DNA from: Macrostomum hystrix
Lineage: Eukaryota > Platyhelminthes > Macrostomidae
Direction of reading: 5' to 3'
NCBI GenBank assembly: GCA_950097015.1
Contig: CATNEN010000013.1
Span: 248,001 to 312,000 of the forward strand
Length of the DNA: 64,000 nt
The position numbers and the translations under genes were made by a program. Below the pieces are notes generated by a model. That model did no database searches. It saw only the letters and a list, made by a program, of their open reading frames with translations, and was not told the origin of the DNA. Positions 24,101 to 37,000 of this stretch are shown here, in pieces; position 1 is the stretch's first letter; every line of letters begins with the position of its first letter.

Positions 24101-25717
24101 GAGCTGTACAATCATGTATATAAGAGCTATACAATAATGTATATAACAGCTGTACAATCATGTATATAAGAGCTGTACAATCATGTATATAAGAGCTGTA
24201 CAATCATGTATATAACAGCTGTACAATCATGTATATAAGAGCTGTACAATCATGTATATAAGAGCTGTACAATCATGTATATAAGAGCTATACAATCATG
24301 TATATAAGAGCTGTACAATCATGTATATAACAGCTGTACAATCATGTATATAACAGCTGTACAATAATGTATATAACAGCTGTACAATCATGTATATAAC
24401 AGCTATACAATAATGTATATAACAGCTATACAATAATGTATATAACAGCTGTACAATCATGTATATAAGAGCTGTACAATCATGTATATAAGAGCTGTAC
24501 AATCATGTATATAACAGCTGTACAATCATGTATATAACAGCTGTACAATCATGTATATAACAGCTATACAATAATGTATATAACAGCTGTACAATCATGT
24601 ATATAAGAGCTGTACAATCATGTATATAACAGCTATACAATCATGTATATAACAGCTGTACAATCATGTATATAACAGCTATACAATCATGTATATAGCA
24701 GCTGTACAATCATGTATATAACAGCTGTACAATCATGTATATAACAGCTATACAATAATGTATATAACAGCTGTACAATCATGTATATAAGAGCTGTACA
24801 ATCATGTATATAACAGCTATACAATCATGTATATAACAGCTGTACAATCATGTATATAACAGCTATACAATCATGTATATAGCAGCTGTACAATCATGTA
24901 TATAACAGCTGTACAATCATGTATATAACAGCTGTACAATTATGTATATAACAGCTGTATAATCATGTATATTACAGCTGTACAATCCTTCTACACGATT
25001 GTCCATGTACTGGAGGGCGCCACACCCACCCAAATTTCTACCCCAGCATTAGCTGGTGCTTCTGGTGTCTAGTGCTCCGAACTGGGTTTCGAACTCCCGA
25101 CCTCTCGGTCAGAAGTTTTAAGCTTTAACGACTGGGCTATACTCGTACAAGCTCGTTGGACTAAATGTACAAGTGTGTGCAATAAGCCTGTTCTGTTCGG
25201 TAATTGCAGCAAAAGGTTTTAGCCAAGTCAATAATCCACAAGCAGCTGTTCTCTAACCGCTGCTTCTTTGCCACTGCAGGCTGACACCGGCATGGACCTC
25301 ACCAGTCCTGGCGCTGGCACCTACTGGTACCTGCCGCCAGAGTGCTTCGAGACCGGCTCCGAGAATGTGCCAAAAATATCCAGCAAAGTGGACGTGTGGA
25401 GTGTCGGCGTCATTCTCTACCAGTGCCTGTACGGCCAGAAGCCGTTCGGCAACAACATGAGCCAGGCTGATGTACTGCGCAACCACACGATTCTGCTGCA
25501 CGCCCGCCGGGTCGAATTTCCCCAGTCGACGCCTAGCAACTGTCGGGTCTCCGAGCAGGCCAAGAATTTCATACGGCGCTGCGTGACGCACGACAAGCAC
25601 CTGAGGCCGGATGTGCTTCAACTGGCCGAGGATGAGTATCTGAAGTCTAAGGCCCAGGTGAAATTTGACACCTCCACTGCGGCATCCTCGCCTGTCACTC
25701 AACAGCCGATCGCTTAG
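21157..25717 (+). CDS. TLK: Tousled-like serine/threonine kinase
   Basis: A nuclear kinase of the family that phosphorylates Asf1 and acts in chromatin assembly during replication and repair. Exons 21157-21528, 21789-23024, 23399-23851 and 25280-25717 join in phase 0 to 832 aa. The N-terminus [10 protein letters not shown] matches the conserved TLK start. A long Ala/Gln/Ser-rich region follows, then [14 protein letters not shown] and a coiled-coil region with [20 protein letters not shown]. The kinase domain begins [15 protein letters not shown] (Gly-rich loop) and has ACKIHQLN (catalytic Lys), [13 protein letters not shown] (the HYD form typical of TLKs), TDFGLSKIM (DFG) and [13 protein letters not shown] (activation segment end). 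The [15 protein letters not shown] block is intact. An acceptor CACTTCAG lies 9 nt before the Met. Intron 3 is swollen by a minisatellite and a SINE. Confidence 0.97.
23925..24985. repeat. 23-bp minisatellite in TLK intron 3, about 45 copies
   Basis: The unit contains CAGCTGTACAATCATGTATA plus TAA. Variants GAGCTGTAC and CAGCTATAC are mixed. It starts about 70 nt after the exon 3 donor and runs into the end of a minus-strand SINE at about 24990. The words CAGCTG, GTAC and ATATAT make each unit rich in small palindromes. Confidence 0.95.
24990..25155 (-). mobile_element. tRNA-derived SINE copy (family C) in TLK intron 3
   Basis: Read on the minus strand it begins CGAGCTTGTACGAGTATAG. It has the B-box-containing GAGAGGTCGGGAGTTCGAA and continues with CACCAGCTAATGCTGG and GGTGGGTGTGGCGCCCTCCA. 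The block GAGAGGTCGGGAGTTCGAA is identical in the copy at 53949. The 3' part matches family A (12.6 kb). The 3' end, with CAGCTGTA, merges into the neighbouring 23-bp array. No clean target duplication was found. Confidence 0.7.
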
Positions 25718-25866
25718 ATAACTGATTGTTTAGTTCGTACTCGATTTTATCTATATTAATCTGACGGCCCTTACAACCCTGACCATTTTATAGAATGTAT
25801 ACTTGTCGCCTGAGTCTCTGAAATTTCTATTCCTACATCACTCAAAAATATTGTCCTGAATAGTAA

Positions 25867-26493
25867 CCCTAGCAATACCTTCAGGCTAGCCCTAGCAATA
25901 CCTTCAGGCTAACCCTAGCAATACCTTCAGGCTAGCCCTAGCAATACCTTCAGGCTAGCCCTAGCAATACCTTCAGGCTAACCCTAGCAATACCTTCAGG
26001 CTAGCCCTAGCAATACCTTCAGGCTAACCCTAGCAATACCTTCAGGCTAACCCTAGCAATACCTTCAGGCTAGCCCTAGCAATACCTTCAGGCTAGCCCT
26101 AGCAATACCTTCAGGCTAACCCTAGCAATACCTTCAGGCTAGCCCTAGCAATACCTTCAGGCTAGCCCTAGCAATACCTTCAGGCTAGCCCTAGCAATAC
26201 CTTCAGGCTAGCCCTAGCAATACCTTCAGGCTAACCCTAGCAATACCTTCAGGCTAGCCCTAGCAATACCTTAAGGCTAGCCCTAGCAATACCTTCAGGC
26301 TAGCCCTAGCAATACCTTCAGGCTAGCCCTAGCAATACCTTAAGGCTAGCCCTAGCAATACCTTCAGGCTAACCCTAGCAATACCTTCAGGCTAGCCCTA
26401 GCAATACCTTAAGGCTAGCCCTAGCAATACCTTCAGGCTAGCCCTAGCAATACCTTCAGGCTAGCCCTAGCAATACCTTCAGGCTAGCCCTAG
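25867..26493. repeat. 23-bp minisatellite downstream of TLK, about 27 copies
   Basis: The unit contains CCCTAGCAATACCTTCAGG plus CTAG or CTAA. It starts about 150 nt after the TLK stop and lies before the first AATAAA, so it may be inside the TLK 3' UTR. Copies are nearly identical apart from CTAG/CTAA and CTTCAGG/CTTAAGG variants. Confidence 0.95.
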
Positions 26494-26858
26494 CACCCTC
26501 GGTTAAGCTCGTAGACTCGCTGTACCCCTCCTTGGTGTATTCTAGATGGCAGTCCGTTTCGATTATCAACACTGGGAACGCAATGCATTTCCTAGGGCAA
26601 TCCCCGTTTCATGGTTTTTAGCGCAATCTATCCTGAAGTCCGTCTGTCTGGTTTTCAAATATTGGGCCTATTAACATTTGTTAAGAATTGTCACACCTTT
26701 TTGTGCACTAGAAGCTCCTGCCAGTGGTTGTTTGTTTCTCCCTAGCGCTTGTCATTTTGTTTACTTTGTGTGCGTCTTCAGATTCTGACGAAATCCAATC
26801 AAAACTGTGGCTTTCAGCATTCAACTTTAGCGCAACTGAATTTGTACATCAGTTAGTC

Positions 26859-26864
26859 AATAAA
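26859..26864 (+). terminator. Candidate polyadenylation signal of TLK
   Basis: AATAAA is the first one seen after the TLK stop codon. If used, the 3' UTR would be about 1.1 kb and would include the 23-bp array. Confidence 0.35.
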
Positions 26865-26869
26865 GCCTT

Positions 26870-27799
26870 TATTAGTGCATATTTTATTCAAAGAAAACTG
26901 TATTTATTATTCCTCGATGCACTATACTCAAATTAGAATGTCAACAATTCCGATTGCAAAACTACTGGTCGTAACCATGGTAACGCTTGTTTGTTTTAAG
27001 TTCGTTAAAATTGCTTAACAGGCGTCCGTGAGCATTTTATCCTGTCTCTCTTTTTCCCTCTCCTCTTCCCACTCTCTTCTCTCTCCATCTCTCCCCACTG
27101 TCCTCACTCTCTCTCTCTTTTCTCCCTCAGTCCCAGAGTCCGAGAATGTTTCGACATTTTTCATACTTCGCAGAGCGTTTCAAATCTTATTTTTTTACAT
27201 TTCAATTTGTTTAGCGCACTATTTTTTCTATTATTATTACTTTAAGTAGTGTCGAACTCGCCTATTTTTATTGTGTTGTGCCATCTTTATTTAGACACAT
27301 TCTGTGCGTAGCGTGGCTTGGCGTCCGAGCATTTTCGTGTGCTTGTCTTCTTGTGAAGTAAAGCACCAGCCGTTGCAAATTTGTTTACATTGCTTGATCG
27401 AGTGTTGGTGTTTTTTATTCAACGTGCTTCTGTGCTCAAACCGAGGGGTGAAAATAAATTTGAAAATAACTACAATCGACGCCGCCGTTACATTGTGCGA
27501 GTCTGTTGAAGGTTTGTGTTTTTTGTGTATTTTAAACATTGAAAAAGTTTCCATTGATCATTGTCTGTACGTTTCTTTAAAAATAATTTGTTTAAGCAAC
27601 AAAACAGCATTTCACTGATCTAGTGCATGCATTGTAGGAAAATACTTGGCGAGTTCAAAAGTAGTTGCTTTGCTTGAAAATATTTATATAAAGGACTTGG
27701 CTCTGTCGACGGCATAACTAATAATAAACAATAGAAATAACTCATGGGAAAATCTAGTGTTCCATCTAGACAGTTCAGTTATTGATCTGACCGGCTTCG
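26870..27799. other. Intergenic between converging TLK and EF-hand genes
   Basis: A pyrimidine-rich tract (CTCTCT and CCTCTCC words) lies at about 27040-27130. The rest is AT-rich. Because the EF-hand gene ends at 27800 on the minus strand, its 3' UTR falls here. TTTATT (AATAAA on the minus strand) occurs near 27265 and 27413. No further gene was recognised. Confidence 0.45.
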
Positions 27800-28909
27800 C
27801 TATTCGTCCAGTCGGCGTCTGAGCTCCGCCACGCCCATTGTGACCATCTGGCAGAATTCTACAATTTGTCATTCAACAATCGGCTAATGAGAATCTGCAT
27901 ACTTCTGCATTTCCAAACAGGCGCATGCCTGCTACTCACCTGAGTAATCAATCTTGCCGTCCTGATTCTTGTCCACTAGCCGGACCAGCTGGTCGAAGTC
28001 GTCCCGGGCGCTCTCCTCCAGGGCCTGGTTGCCAATGTGAAACAAGGCCCTGTAGAGCTCGTCGTACTCCAGGTAGCCGTTTCCGTTTTTGTCGAACACG
28101 CGGAAACTGTGCATCAGGTCGTCCTGCACCTGGGCCCGCGGCCTGTAGGCGCCTGTCACCAGCCTGACTGCCGCTGAGAATTCTACCTGACTGTCATCGT
28201 CCAGGCCTTGCTCCTCCAACTGCTGCAGCACCGCCTCCTGGCAGTTGCCGTCCTGGCCAAGCGCCTGAACAAACTGGCGCACATCGCGACCTTCAATGTA
28301 GCCCCGCTCTTCGCTGATCAACCGCCAGGCCTCACAGAACTCTGCTCGATCCTCCTCCGGAATGTCCGACTCGGCTAGCACCTCCAAGAATTCCTCTGGC
28401 GCATCCGAGGACGGCTCCGCCTCCTCAGCTGCCTCTTCAGCGGCCTCTTCAGCGGCTTCCTCAGCTGCCGCTGCTTCTTCAGCTGCCTCTTCAGCGGCTT
28501 CCTCAGCGGCCGCCTCAGCTGCCGCTGCCTCTTCAGCTGCCTCTTCAGCGGCCGCCTCAGCTGCCGCTGATTCTTCAGCGGCCTGTTCAGCGGCCGCTTC
28601 AGCTTCCGCTGCTTCTTCAGCTGCTTCTTCAGCGGCCGCTTCAGCTTCCGCTGCTTCTTCAGCTGCCTCTTCAGCGACCGTCTCAGCTTCCGCTACCTCT
28701 TCAGCTGCTTCCACATCCGCCTCATCGGCTGCTTCGCCTTCTACATCATTGACTTCCGGCTCAGCCGCCGCCTCTTCGTCGGCTGGCGCCTGGTCCGCAT
28801 CTGCTTCGGCTCCGGCTTCGACCTCGGCTTCTGCCTCCACCTCGTCCTTCTCGACCTCGGCCACCTCCTCCTGTGTGGCTTCGATGTTCTGGGCGTCGCT
28901 CTCGTCCAT
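27800..28909 (-). CDS. EF-hand protein with Ala/Glu-rich N-terminal tract
   Basis: A calcium-binding protein with no clear orthologue name. Exon 1 is 28909-27940; exon 2 is 27858-27800; the intron is 81 bp with donor CAG|GTGAGT and acceptor TTGTAG. The join completes the last EF-hand and yields 342 aa. Residues from about 20 to 170 are an acidic Ala/Glu tract built from AAEEAAEEA-type repeats, probably helical. The C-terminal half has a degenerate EF-like region (FCEAWRLISEERGYIEG). A canonical loop DKNGNGYLEYDE follows, and a last loop DKNQDGKIDYSEF spans the splice junction. The protein ends with MGVAELRRRLDE. Without the second exon the last loop lacks its final Glu and Phe, which supports the splice. 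The acidic tract may bind basic partners, but that is conjecture. Confidence 0.9.
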
Positions 28910-31040
28910 GCTGTGCTCGATAGTTGAATTTTCTGGAGCTGGTTGTCAGTTCGTGCTGGCGGTGGTATCTTAGAGTCTTCCTAGCTCGCACTCGGACCAA
29001 CAGCAATAAACCCAGCTTTGCCCTTGCTCCAGCCCAGCACCCTGCGTCTATTAAAATACTATGTGGCCAGCATTGTGTTTTCTTTCGAGTCCGAGACTGC
29101 TGTCCGCTATTTTCGGAGTGAGATAAAATGAGGCGGGGCTGAGAATAAAGGCGACCCGCATTCGCCTCCCTCTGCAAAGGTCTGACAGCCTGACTGTCCG
29201 CACCCCTGTCATTCAGAAGTTTTTCGGCTCGGCTCGCCATAGCTATTGGACCTTCTTCTGAAGGGGGTTTCAAAAAATAAATATGATAATTACCATCTTA
29301 TTTTCTTGGATTGCAGCAATTCAAAGTGTTGTTTGGAAATTTTCTTGGCCTAATTAAGTCAGGTGTCCGCAGCCTTATACTTCGCGGGCCTCCTGTACTT
29401 ACTCGTATAATGAGACATGGGAGACATGAGACACAGGAGAGATGATATATTGTAGAGATTAGACATGGTAGAGATTAGATATGGGAGAGATGAAACACAG
29501 GATAAGATAGACGTAACACAGATAAGACACGGAGGGTGTTAATACAGGGGAGAGATATGAGACATGGGAGAGATACGTCTGGGAAGCTGAGACAAGTGCA
29601 ATTAGCGCTTCTAAATAAAGTCGTAATGGTGAAATTTTCTACCCTTCAGTATTGGTATAAATATTTTAAGTTTGGTTAAAATTAATCATTAATGCGTAAA
29701 ATAATGGGCCAGTCGTGAACTTTGAAAAATGAGCCATGTTAACTTACCCACCCTCGATGTTGTTGTTGTTAATATTTTAGCCAGGGGCAAAATTTTTGCC
29801 TGTCATTTTTTGCATAAAATAATTACAAGTATAATACACAATCTCGCTTATCGCGAAGGCTAATTCCTTCGGTTGCTAACCAACACTCGGTCAGTGGCGC
29901 CCACATTGTTCTATGAATTTTCTATGGCTTTTGTTCACTGTGCTTGAAGACTGAGGAAATTTTGTACAGTTTCCAGCCTAAATCTACAGACGCTGTTGTT
30001 CTTCTGCTCTCGTCTGGACAGCCTGAGCTCTCAGTATTTCTTCTGGGCCGACAAGTGGAGACTCACTCGCGGGGACGCATTGTGGCATTCACTTGTTGAA
30101 AGTCTTTCCTTCTCTCCATCTCGTTAATTTTCTCTCTAACCCCTCACTAAAAGCATATGGCATTTTTTATCTAACCTGAACGCGAATTCCGAATATTGCA
30201 ATTCTGTAAAACAGTGCAACAAGTGGCTGCTAGAAACTATGGCCACTTAGAATGGCACGATGGAATATAAAGAGAGCGGAGTATGCAGCTGCTAAATAAA
30301 ACGAAGCGTAAATTACAGCTTTAAGTAGTTGTCATCTCAGGTTTGTAACCCGTGACGACCGAGCCTCGCTTTGCGCGAGAAGAAAATGTGCGAACATGGG
30401 TGCTGCACTAGTTTTTATTTCTAGAGCACCTGAGATCGCTTTTAATTCGCGCTTTTCTTGGTTTCTGTTAGGCTTACGGTCACCTGAACGTTTATTTCGC
30501 TCATAGCTTCTGGACTCAGAGACAATCAAACATTGATGCTAATTTAGATCGGTCATCTCGCTCGTTACTCATGCATGATCATTCAAATCAGAACATGACT
30601 ATCGGGTCTATATTATATTAAAGTATTTGAGTCACTTTGTGCAGTTTCATATCGTGATTTAAATACAATGTACAAAAATCAAATGAATGTCCGGTGTAAA
30701 GTACGCAAAACAAATGATTATGATTGATTTGGATAGTTAACAATCATTATGAGTGTATATTATGAACAAAAAGTTGTATTTTGTCATTTTAAGTAAGATA
30801 ACTTAGGTATCTTGTCTATTATGTACGTCCAATCGCTCGGTATTTAATAAACGGCATGGTTTTGATTTCCGATTCGTGGAGCATTTAAATTATACAACCA
30901 TACAACTAGTAGACTTGACTAGTTCGATGTTTCGGGGCACGTGTAGTTCCGTGGTAGCTTGGATTTATATATAGTTTTAAGCTATTTTACTACAGAAAAA
31001 AACTTTACGTATACACCTTTCTTGTAATTTTAATGCTATT
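28910..31040. other. Divergent intergenic region, EF-hand gene to SCAI
   Basis: The 5' flanks of two divergently transcribed genes lie here. Apart from a degenerate GA-rich repeat near 29405-29580, it is AT-rich and shows no assignable gene. An acceptor-like CTACAG lies about 50 nt before the SCAI start codon. No TATA box stands out. Confidence 0.4.
29405..29580. repeat. Degenerate copy of the GAGATGAGACA satellite
   Basis: Units such as ATGGGAGACATGAGACAC and GAGAGATGA occur about ten times with many changes. They are recognisably the family at 19-21 kb and 41 kb. Confidence 0.65.
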
Positions 31041-34000
31041 ATGACCACTGTGAGGCGCGATAATGGAGTTACGGAACAAGATGCACAAAGTATTGTATAT
31101 GAGTTTTGTCATTTGCTTGAAAAATCAAAACAGTTATTTAACGGACTTCGGTGAGTTTGTTTCTGTTGTATTCTCTGTTAACTTTAATGCTCTTGTTGTA
31201 TGCTCTTGTAAATCGATTTTTAAATCTCACTTTCTTTTATGATTGACAGTGTAAAATTTAAATAGGTGAAAATGCTGTTTAGGATACTAAAAATAGGCAA
31301 TGCTTTTTATCTACCGAATTTCATAAAATTATTTTTTGCATAGAATTTTGTTTAGAATAAATAAATCGCTAAAAGTATAAATTGTGTAGTCAATTTTAGT
31401 CAAATTGCTTTCCCTGCTCCTGGATCCCATTAAGATTGAGATCTATCTCAATGAGACCTATGAACTATGCAAGTCATTTAATTTCAAAATTTTCTAGCCC
31501 TACCGTAATGTAGACGTATGAACTATAAAAAAATACTTTTTAAAGCCAAAAAAGCTTTATTGTACTTATTGAGAATGTTTGGTAACAACATTTAATTGTA
31601 CTAAATGTAAGATTTCATATTAATTTGTTTTTTTATTCTATAGGCCTACTTACAATGTTTTATCAAATATCCCAATGCTCTCAAGAAACAATTTAAAATG
31701 CAGCTCATAAAACTATTCTACTTTACTAGATTATTTCTGATTTACCTTTTAGCTTTTAAGTAAATCAGAAATTTTAAATATGAGCATACCAGTTTTTGTA
31801 TTTATGATCATATGATTAGACACTGATAAATGTATAACAAAGCAGTTTATAAAGATTTTTTGTAAAAGCATTTGCTTTTGACATGGGCTACTATGATTTC
31901 TAAGCATTTTAATATGAAATGTAACACTGGCTAAGAAATTTGGAATTTATAAAAATAAAACTGTTAATCCTTGTTTCTTACTCACATGTGTGTAGTTCAT
32001 ATTTGAGATTAAAATTTGAGATGAAATTTGGTCTCCGCTTCATTGTGCAGCGACCTGCCGCAGTATGGCCACAAGCAGTGGCAGTCATATTTCGGTCGCG
32101 CTTTCGATGTCTACACAAAGCTTTGGAAGTTCCAGCAGCAGCACAGAGAGCTACTTGATGGCACCTACGGCTTGAAACGGTGGCAGATTGGGGAGATCGC
32201 CTCCAAGATTGGCCAGCTCTATTATCACTATTACCTGCGCACGAGCGAGACCAACTATTTAAACGAGTCGTTCGCCTTCTATTCAGCGATTCGAATGCGA
32301 GCCTACTATTCCAAAGCTAACAAGGACGAGAGGTAAGTTTAGTGTCCTTTAGCATTCTCCTCCGGTAAGCAAAACATCTATCACTGTCTACTAGCGAACT
32401 TTAGTTTCACCCACCCAACAGGCTAAGCAATACCCCACCCAGCAAGCTTTCCAGCAATACCCACCCAGCAAGCTTCCAGCAATACCCCACCCAGCAAGCT
32501 TTCCAGCAATACCCCACCCAGCAAGCTTTCCAGCAATACCCCACCCAGCAAGCTTCCAGCAATACCCCACCCAGCAAGCTTCCAGCAATATCCCACCCAG
32601 CAAGCTTCCAGCAATACCCCACCCAGCAAGCTTTCCAGCAATATCTCACCCAGCAAGCTACCAGCCTATCCCATCCAGCAAGCTACCAGCCTATCCCATC
32701 CAGCAAGCTACCAGCCTATCCCATCCAGCAAGCTACCAGCCTATCCCATCCAGCAAGCTACCAGCCTATCCCATCTAGCAAGCTACAGCCTATCCCATCC
32801 AGCAAGCTACCAGCCTATCCCATCCAGCAGCCGATACGCTAGCACTCGCCCACTTTATCCACAGGCCAGACCTGATGGTGAAGAAGCTGCGCTACTACGC
32901 CAGGTTTGTGATTGTCTGCCTGCTACTGAAAAAGATGAAGCTGGTCCGCGACCTGATCCGCGAGCTTGCAAAGCTGATCGAGGACTACTCCAGCATCTAC
33001 CAGCCCGCCGACGCAATGGAATGGTCCCTGGTGCTTCAGGAGATTAAAGCATTTATTGATGCGGACGCCGCTGTGAAAGTAGTTGAGCACGACTCAACGC
33101 CGGTTGTGCTCACCCAAAGGCTAAGCCCGGCCACCTGTCCGCCAATGGAGCGCAGCCTGTCCGGAGCCAGCCCGTTACACTTGGCCGAGATACTCATTGT
33201 TGGCAACTGCGCTGATCAGGTGCGATTTTAAGCATAAAGGATTGTTATTGGGATCAAGGATTGAGTAGGCTGTCAGTTATGGGATCAAGGATTGAGTAGG
33301 CTGTCAGTTATTGAAATCAAGGATTGAGTAGGCTGTCAGTGATGGGACCAAGGATTGAGTAGGCTGTCAGTTATTGAAATCAAGGATTGAGTAGGCTGTC
33401 AGTGATGGGACCAAGGATTGAGTAGGCTGTCATTTATGGGATCAAGGATTGAGTAGGCTGTCAGTTATGGGATCAAGGATTGAGTAGGCTGTCATTTATG
33501 GGATCAAGGATTGAGTAGGCTGTCATTTATGGGATCAAGGATTGAGTAGGCTGTCAGTTATGGGATCCAAGCCCTGAAGTCCGCCGCAATTGCATGCCTG
33601 CAGGTGAAGTTCAGCGAGCTGACCTTGGACATGTTCCGGATGCTGCAAACCCTCGAGCTGGAGCCGCAGGAGCTGCCTACTGGCTTCGGCTTCGGCCTGA
33701 GCGGCATCGGCGGCAGCATCGCCGGCTCGATTTCCTGCGATGCCAGTCCCGTTAGTCGGCGGCCTCTGCAACCGCCGCTGCCGCAGCTGCATCAGCACCA
33801 GGCTATGGAGAACGGCTCCAGACGGGACAATCCGCACAAGTACCTGTTGTACAAGCCCAGCACGGCACAGCTAATCATGTTCCTAGCCTCCAGCTTCAAG
33901 GAGTTGCCAACTGACGGCGCCTTGCTGCTCTACATCAGCGCCGACGGCGACCGGGGCCAGCCGAGTCAGAACGGCTTCGATCGTGAGATGAATGCTGACG

Positions 34001-37000
34001 CAATAATTTTTTATTCCGCTCCATGATTTTTCATGTAGCCTTTGTTTCTATTTTCGGACGAATTAACAGAGGGCTACGAAGAAGGCGGCGTTGTCACGAA
34101 CAGTCGCCGGGAAGCGGAGGCTGGTGGCAGGATGAAAAGGCCGCTGACAGCTGGACTGAAAAGTGCGCACTGGTGAGTTTAGATTAAACGCAACTGGCCT
34201 TTTCTGCAAAAAGGTACGTAATTGGGGTAATGGAGGGTGGGGTAAAGGACCTAAGATAAAACACGGGGTTGGTGGAGTGGGCTGGGTAAAAGACCCTAGA
34301 TAAAACACAGAGTTGGTGGAGTGGGCTGGGTAAAAGACCCTAGATAAAACACAGAGTTGGTGGAGTGGGCTGGGTATAAGACCCTAGATAAAACACGGGG
34401 TTGGTGGAGTGGGCTGGGTATAAGACCCTAGATAAAACACGGGGTTGGTGGAGTGGGCTGGGTAAAAGACCCTAGATAAAACACGGAGTTGGTGGAGTGG
34501 GCTGGGTAAAAGACCCTAGATAAAACACAGAGTTGGTGGAGTGGGCTGGGTAAAAGACCCTAGATAAAACACAGAGTTGGTGGAGTGGGCTGGGTATAAG
34601 ACCCTAGATAAAACACAGAGTTGGTGGAGTGGGCTGGGTATAAGACCCTAGATAAAACACGGGGTTGGTGGAGTGGGCTGGGTAAAAGACCCTAGATAAA
34701 ACACGGGATTGGTGGAGTGGGCTGGGTAAAAGACCCTAGATAAAATACAGAGTTGGTGGAGTGTGCTGGGTATAAGACCCTAGATAAAACACGGGGTTGG
34801 TGGAGTGGGCTGGGTATAAGACCCTAGATAAAACACGGGGTTGGTGGAGTGGGCTGGGTATAAGACCCTAGATAAAACACGGGGTTGGTGGAGTGGGCTG
34901 GGTATAAGACCCTAGATAAAACACGGGGTTGGTGGAGTGGGCTGGGTAAAAGACCCTAGATAAAACAAGGGGTTGGTGGGGTGGGCTGGGTAAAAGACCC
35001 TAGATAAAACACGGGGTTGTTAGAGTGGGCTGGGTAAAAGACCCTAGATAAAATACGGTATTGGTGGAGTGGGCTGGGTAAAAGACCCTAGATAAAATAC
35101 GGTATTGGTGGAGTGGGCTGGGTAAAAGACCCTAGATAAAACACGGTATTGGTGGAGTGGGCTGGGTAAAAGACCCTAGATAAAACAAGGGGTTGGTGGA
35201 GTGGGCTGGGTAAAAGACCCTAGATAAAGCACAGGGTTGGTGGAATGGGGCGAAGGCTATTTTAGTTCAGTGCTAGGGCTGAATCGTAAAAGTACATTTC
35301 GATAGCTTCATGGGTGTTGCATCTGATAAGAAATTAAGATGTGTATCTGTTGCTAAGCAAAGCCATTAGATTCAGTCTTGTATCACTTAGAAAAAGATCC
35401 CATGCGTACTTTCCTACAGAAGAATAAATGTTCTAGCCTTCATCAATGCCATTTGGCCCAGTTTGTTACAGCTGCCAAAAAACTGCTCTATCTTTAGAAA
35501 TCTACATCTTTCATCAATTTTTCCTTTTCCTCCAAAAAGCTCTCTTGCGGCCTGCGTCAAACTCTATCCATCTCCCGATACGCACAACCTTCAACCCCCT
35601 ATCGGAGTCACTCAGCCGGTCTGGAGAATGGCATCAAATATAAATGAACTGTGAGAGCAGAGTGGCCAACACTGCGTCATAGCCTAGATAAAAAGGCCAC
35701 GTTAAACACTTCCTCGCCTCTCTATCTACTCGCCCGTGTTTTTCCTTCAAACAGAAAAAAATCGATTTTTTGTATTTTATTCACAGAGTGAAGGTGGGAA
35801 AGGCCGTCATATTTTATACAAAGAAAACACACAATAAAGCTATAACATGTACTTAATGATCTTTAAGGGAAGCAGCTGATGCACTGAAGGAACAGGGGAA
35901 TCAAGGGAAGCAGCTGATGCACTGAAGGAACAGGGGAATCAAGGGAATCAGCTGATGCACTGAAGGAACAGGGGAATCAAGGGAAGCAGCTGATGCACTG
36001 AAGGAACAGGGGAATCAAGGGAAGCAGCTGATGCACTGAAGGAACAGGGGAATCAAGGGAAGCAGCTGATGCACTGAAGGAACAGGGGAATCAAGGGAAG
36101 CAGCTGATGCACTGAAGGAACAGGGGAATCAAGGGAAGCAGCTGATGCACTGAAGGAACAGAAGAATCAAGGGAAGCAGCTGATGCACTGAAGGAACAGG
36201 GGAATCAAGGGAATCAGCTGATGCACTGAAGGAACAGGGGAATCAAGGGAAGCAGCTGATGCACTGAAGGAACAGGGGAATCAAGGGAATCAGCTGATGC
36301 ACTGAAGGAACAGGGGAATCAAGGGAAGCAGCTGATGCACTGAAGGAACAGGGGAATCAAGGGAAGCAGCTGATGCACTGAAGGAACAGGGGAATCAAGG
36401 GAAGCAGCTGATGCACTGAAGGAACAGGGGAATCAAGGGAAGCAGCTGATGCACTGAAGGAACAGGGGAATCAAGGGAAGCAGCTGATGCACTGAAGGAA
36501 CAGGGGAATCAAGGGAAGCAGCTGATGCACTGAAGGAACAGGGGAATCAAGGTTGTGAGCAGGTGAAAATGTCCCATCATGAAAATGTTCCAGCATCTAC
36601 CCTGGCGACATCTATGCGTTTACAAGGAAGCCTCTGTTTCTGATTGTTGATTCGGATAATAGCACCGCGTTCAAGGTGAGCCGATTGACAACCTGTAGTC
36701 TATCTTACAACAATATTCAATAACGCTGCATGAGCACTGGACATCCAATATCGATTGCGCAATGCAGAATTTCCCGAGTCTGTTTGGCCAGCCTCTGGTC
36801 TGCCTGATGTCACCGGAAGAGGCACCTGCTAGTTTGGCGGGTGAGCGGGTGTCATTTCGGATCCCAATCTGTCATTTCGGATCCCAATCTGTCATTTCGG
36901 ATCCCAATCTGTCATTTCGGATCCCAATCTGTCATTTCGGATCCCAATCTGTCATTTCGGATCTCAATCTGTCATTTCGGATCCCAATCTGTCATTTCGG

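Noticed and set aside
28362-28973. Plus-strand Ser/Ala-rich frame opposite the EF-hand gene
   Set aside because: Antisense shadow of the Ala/Glu tract. The EF-hand protein on the minus strand has domain support and matching splice sites.
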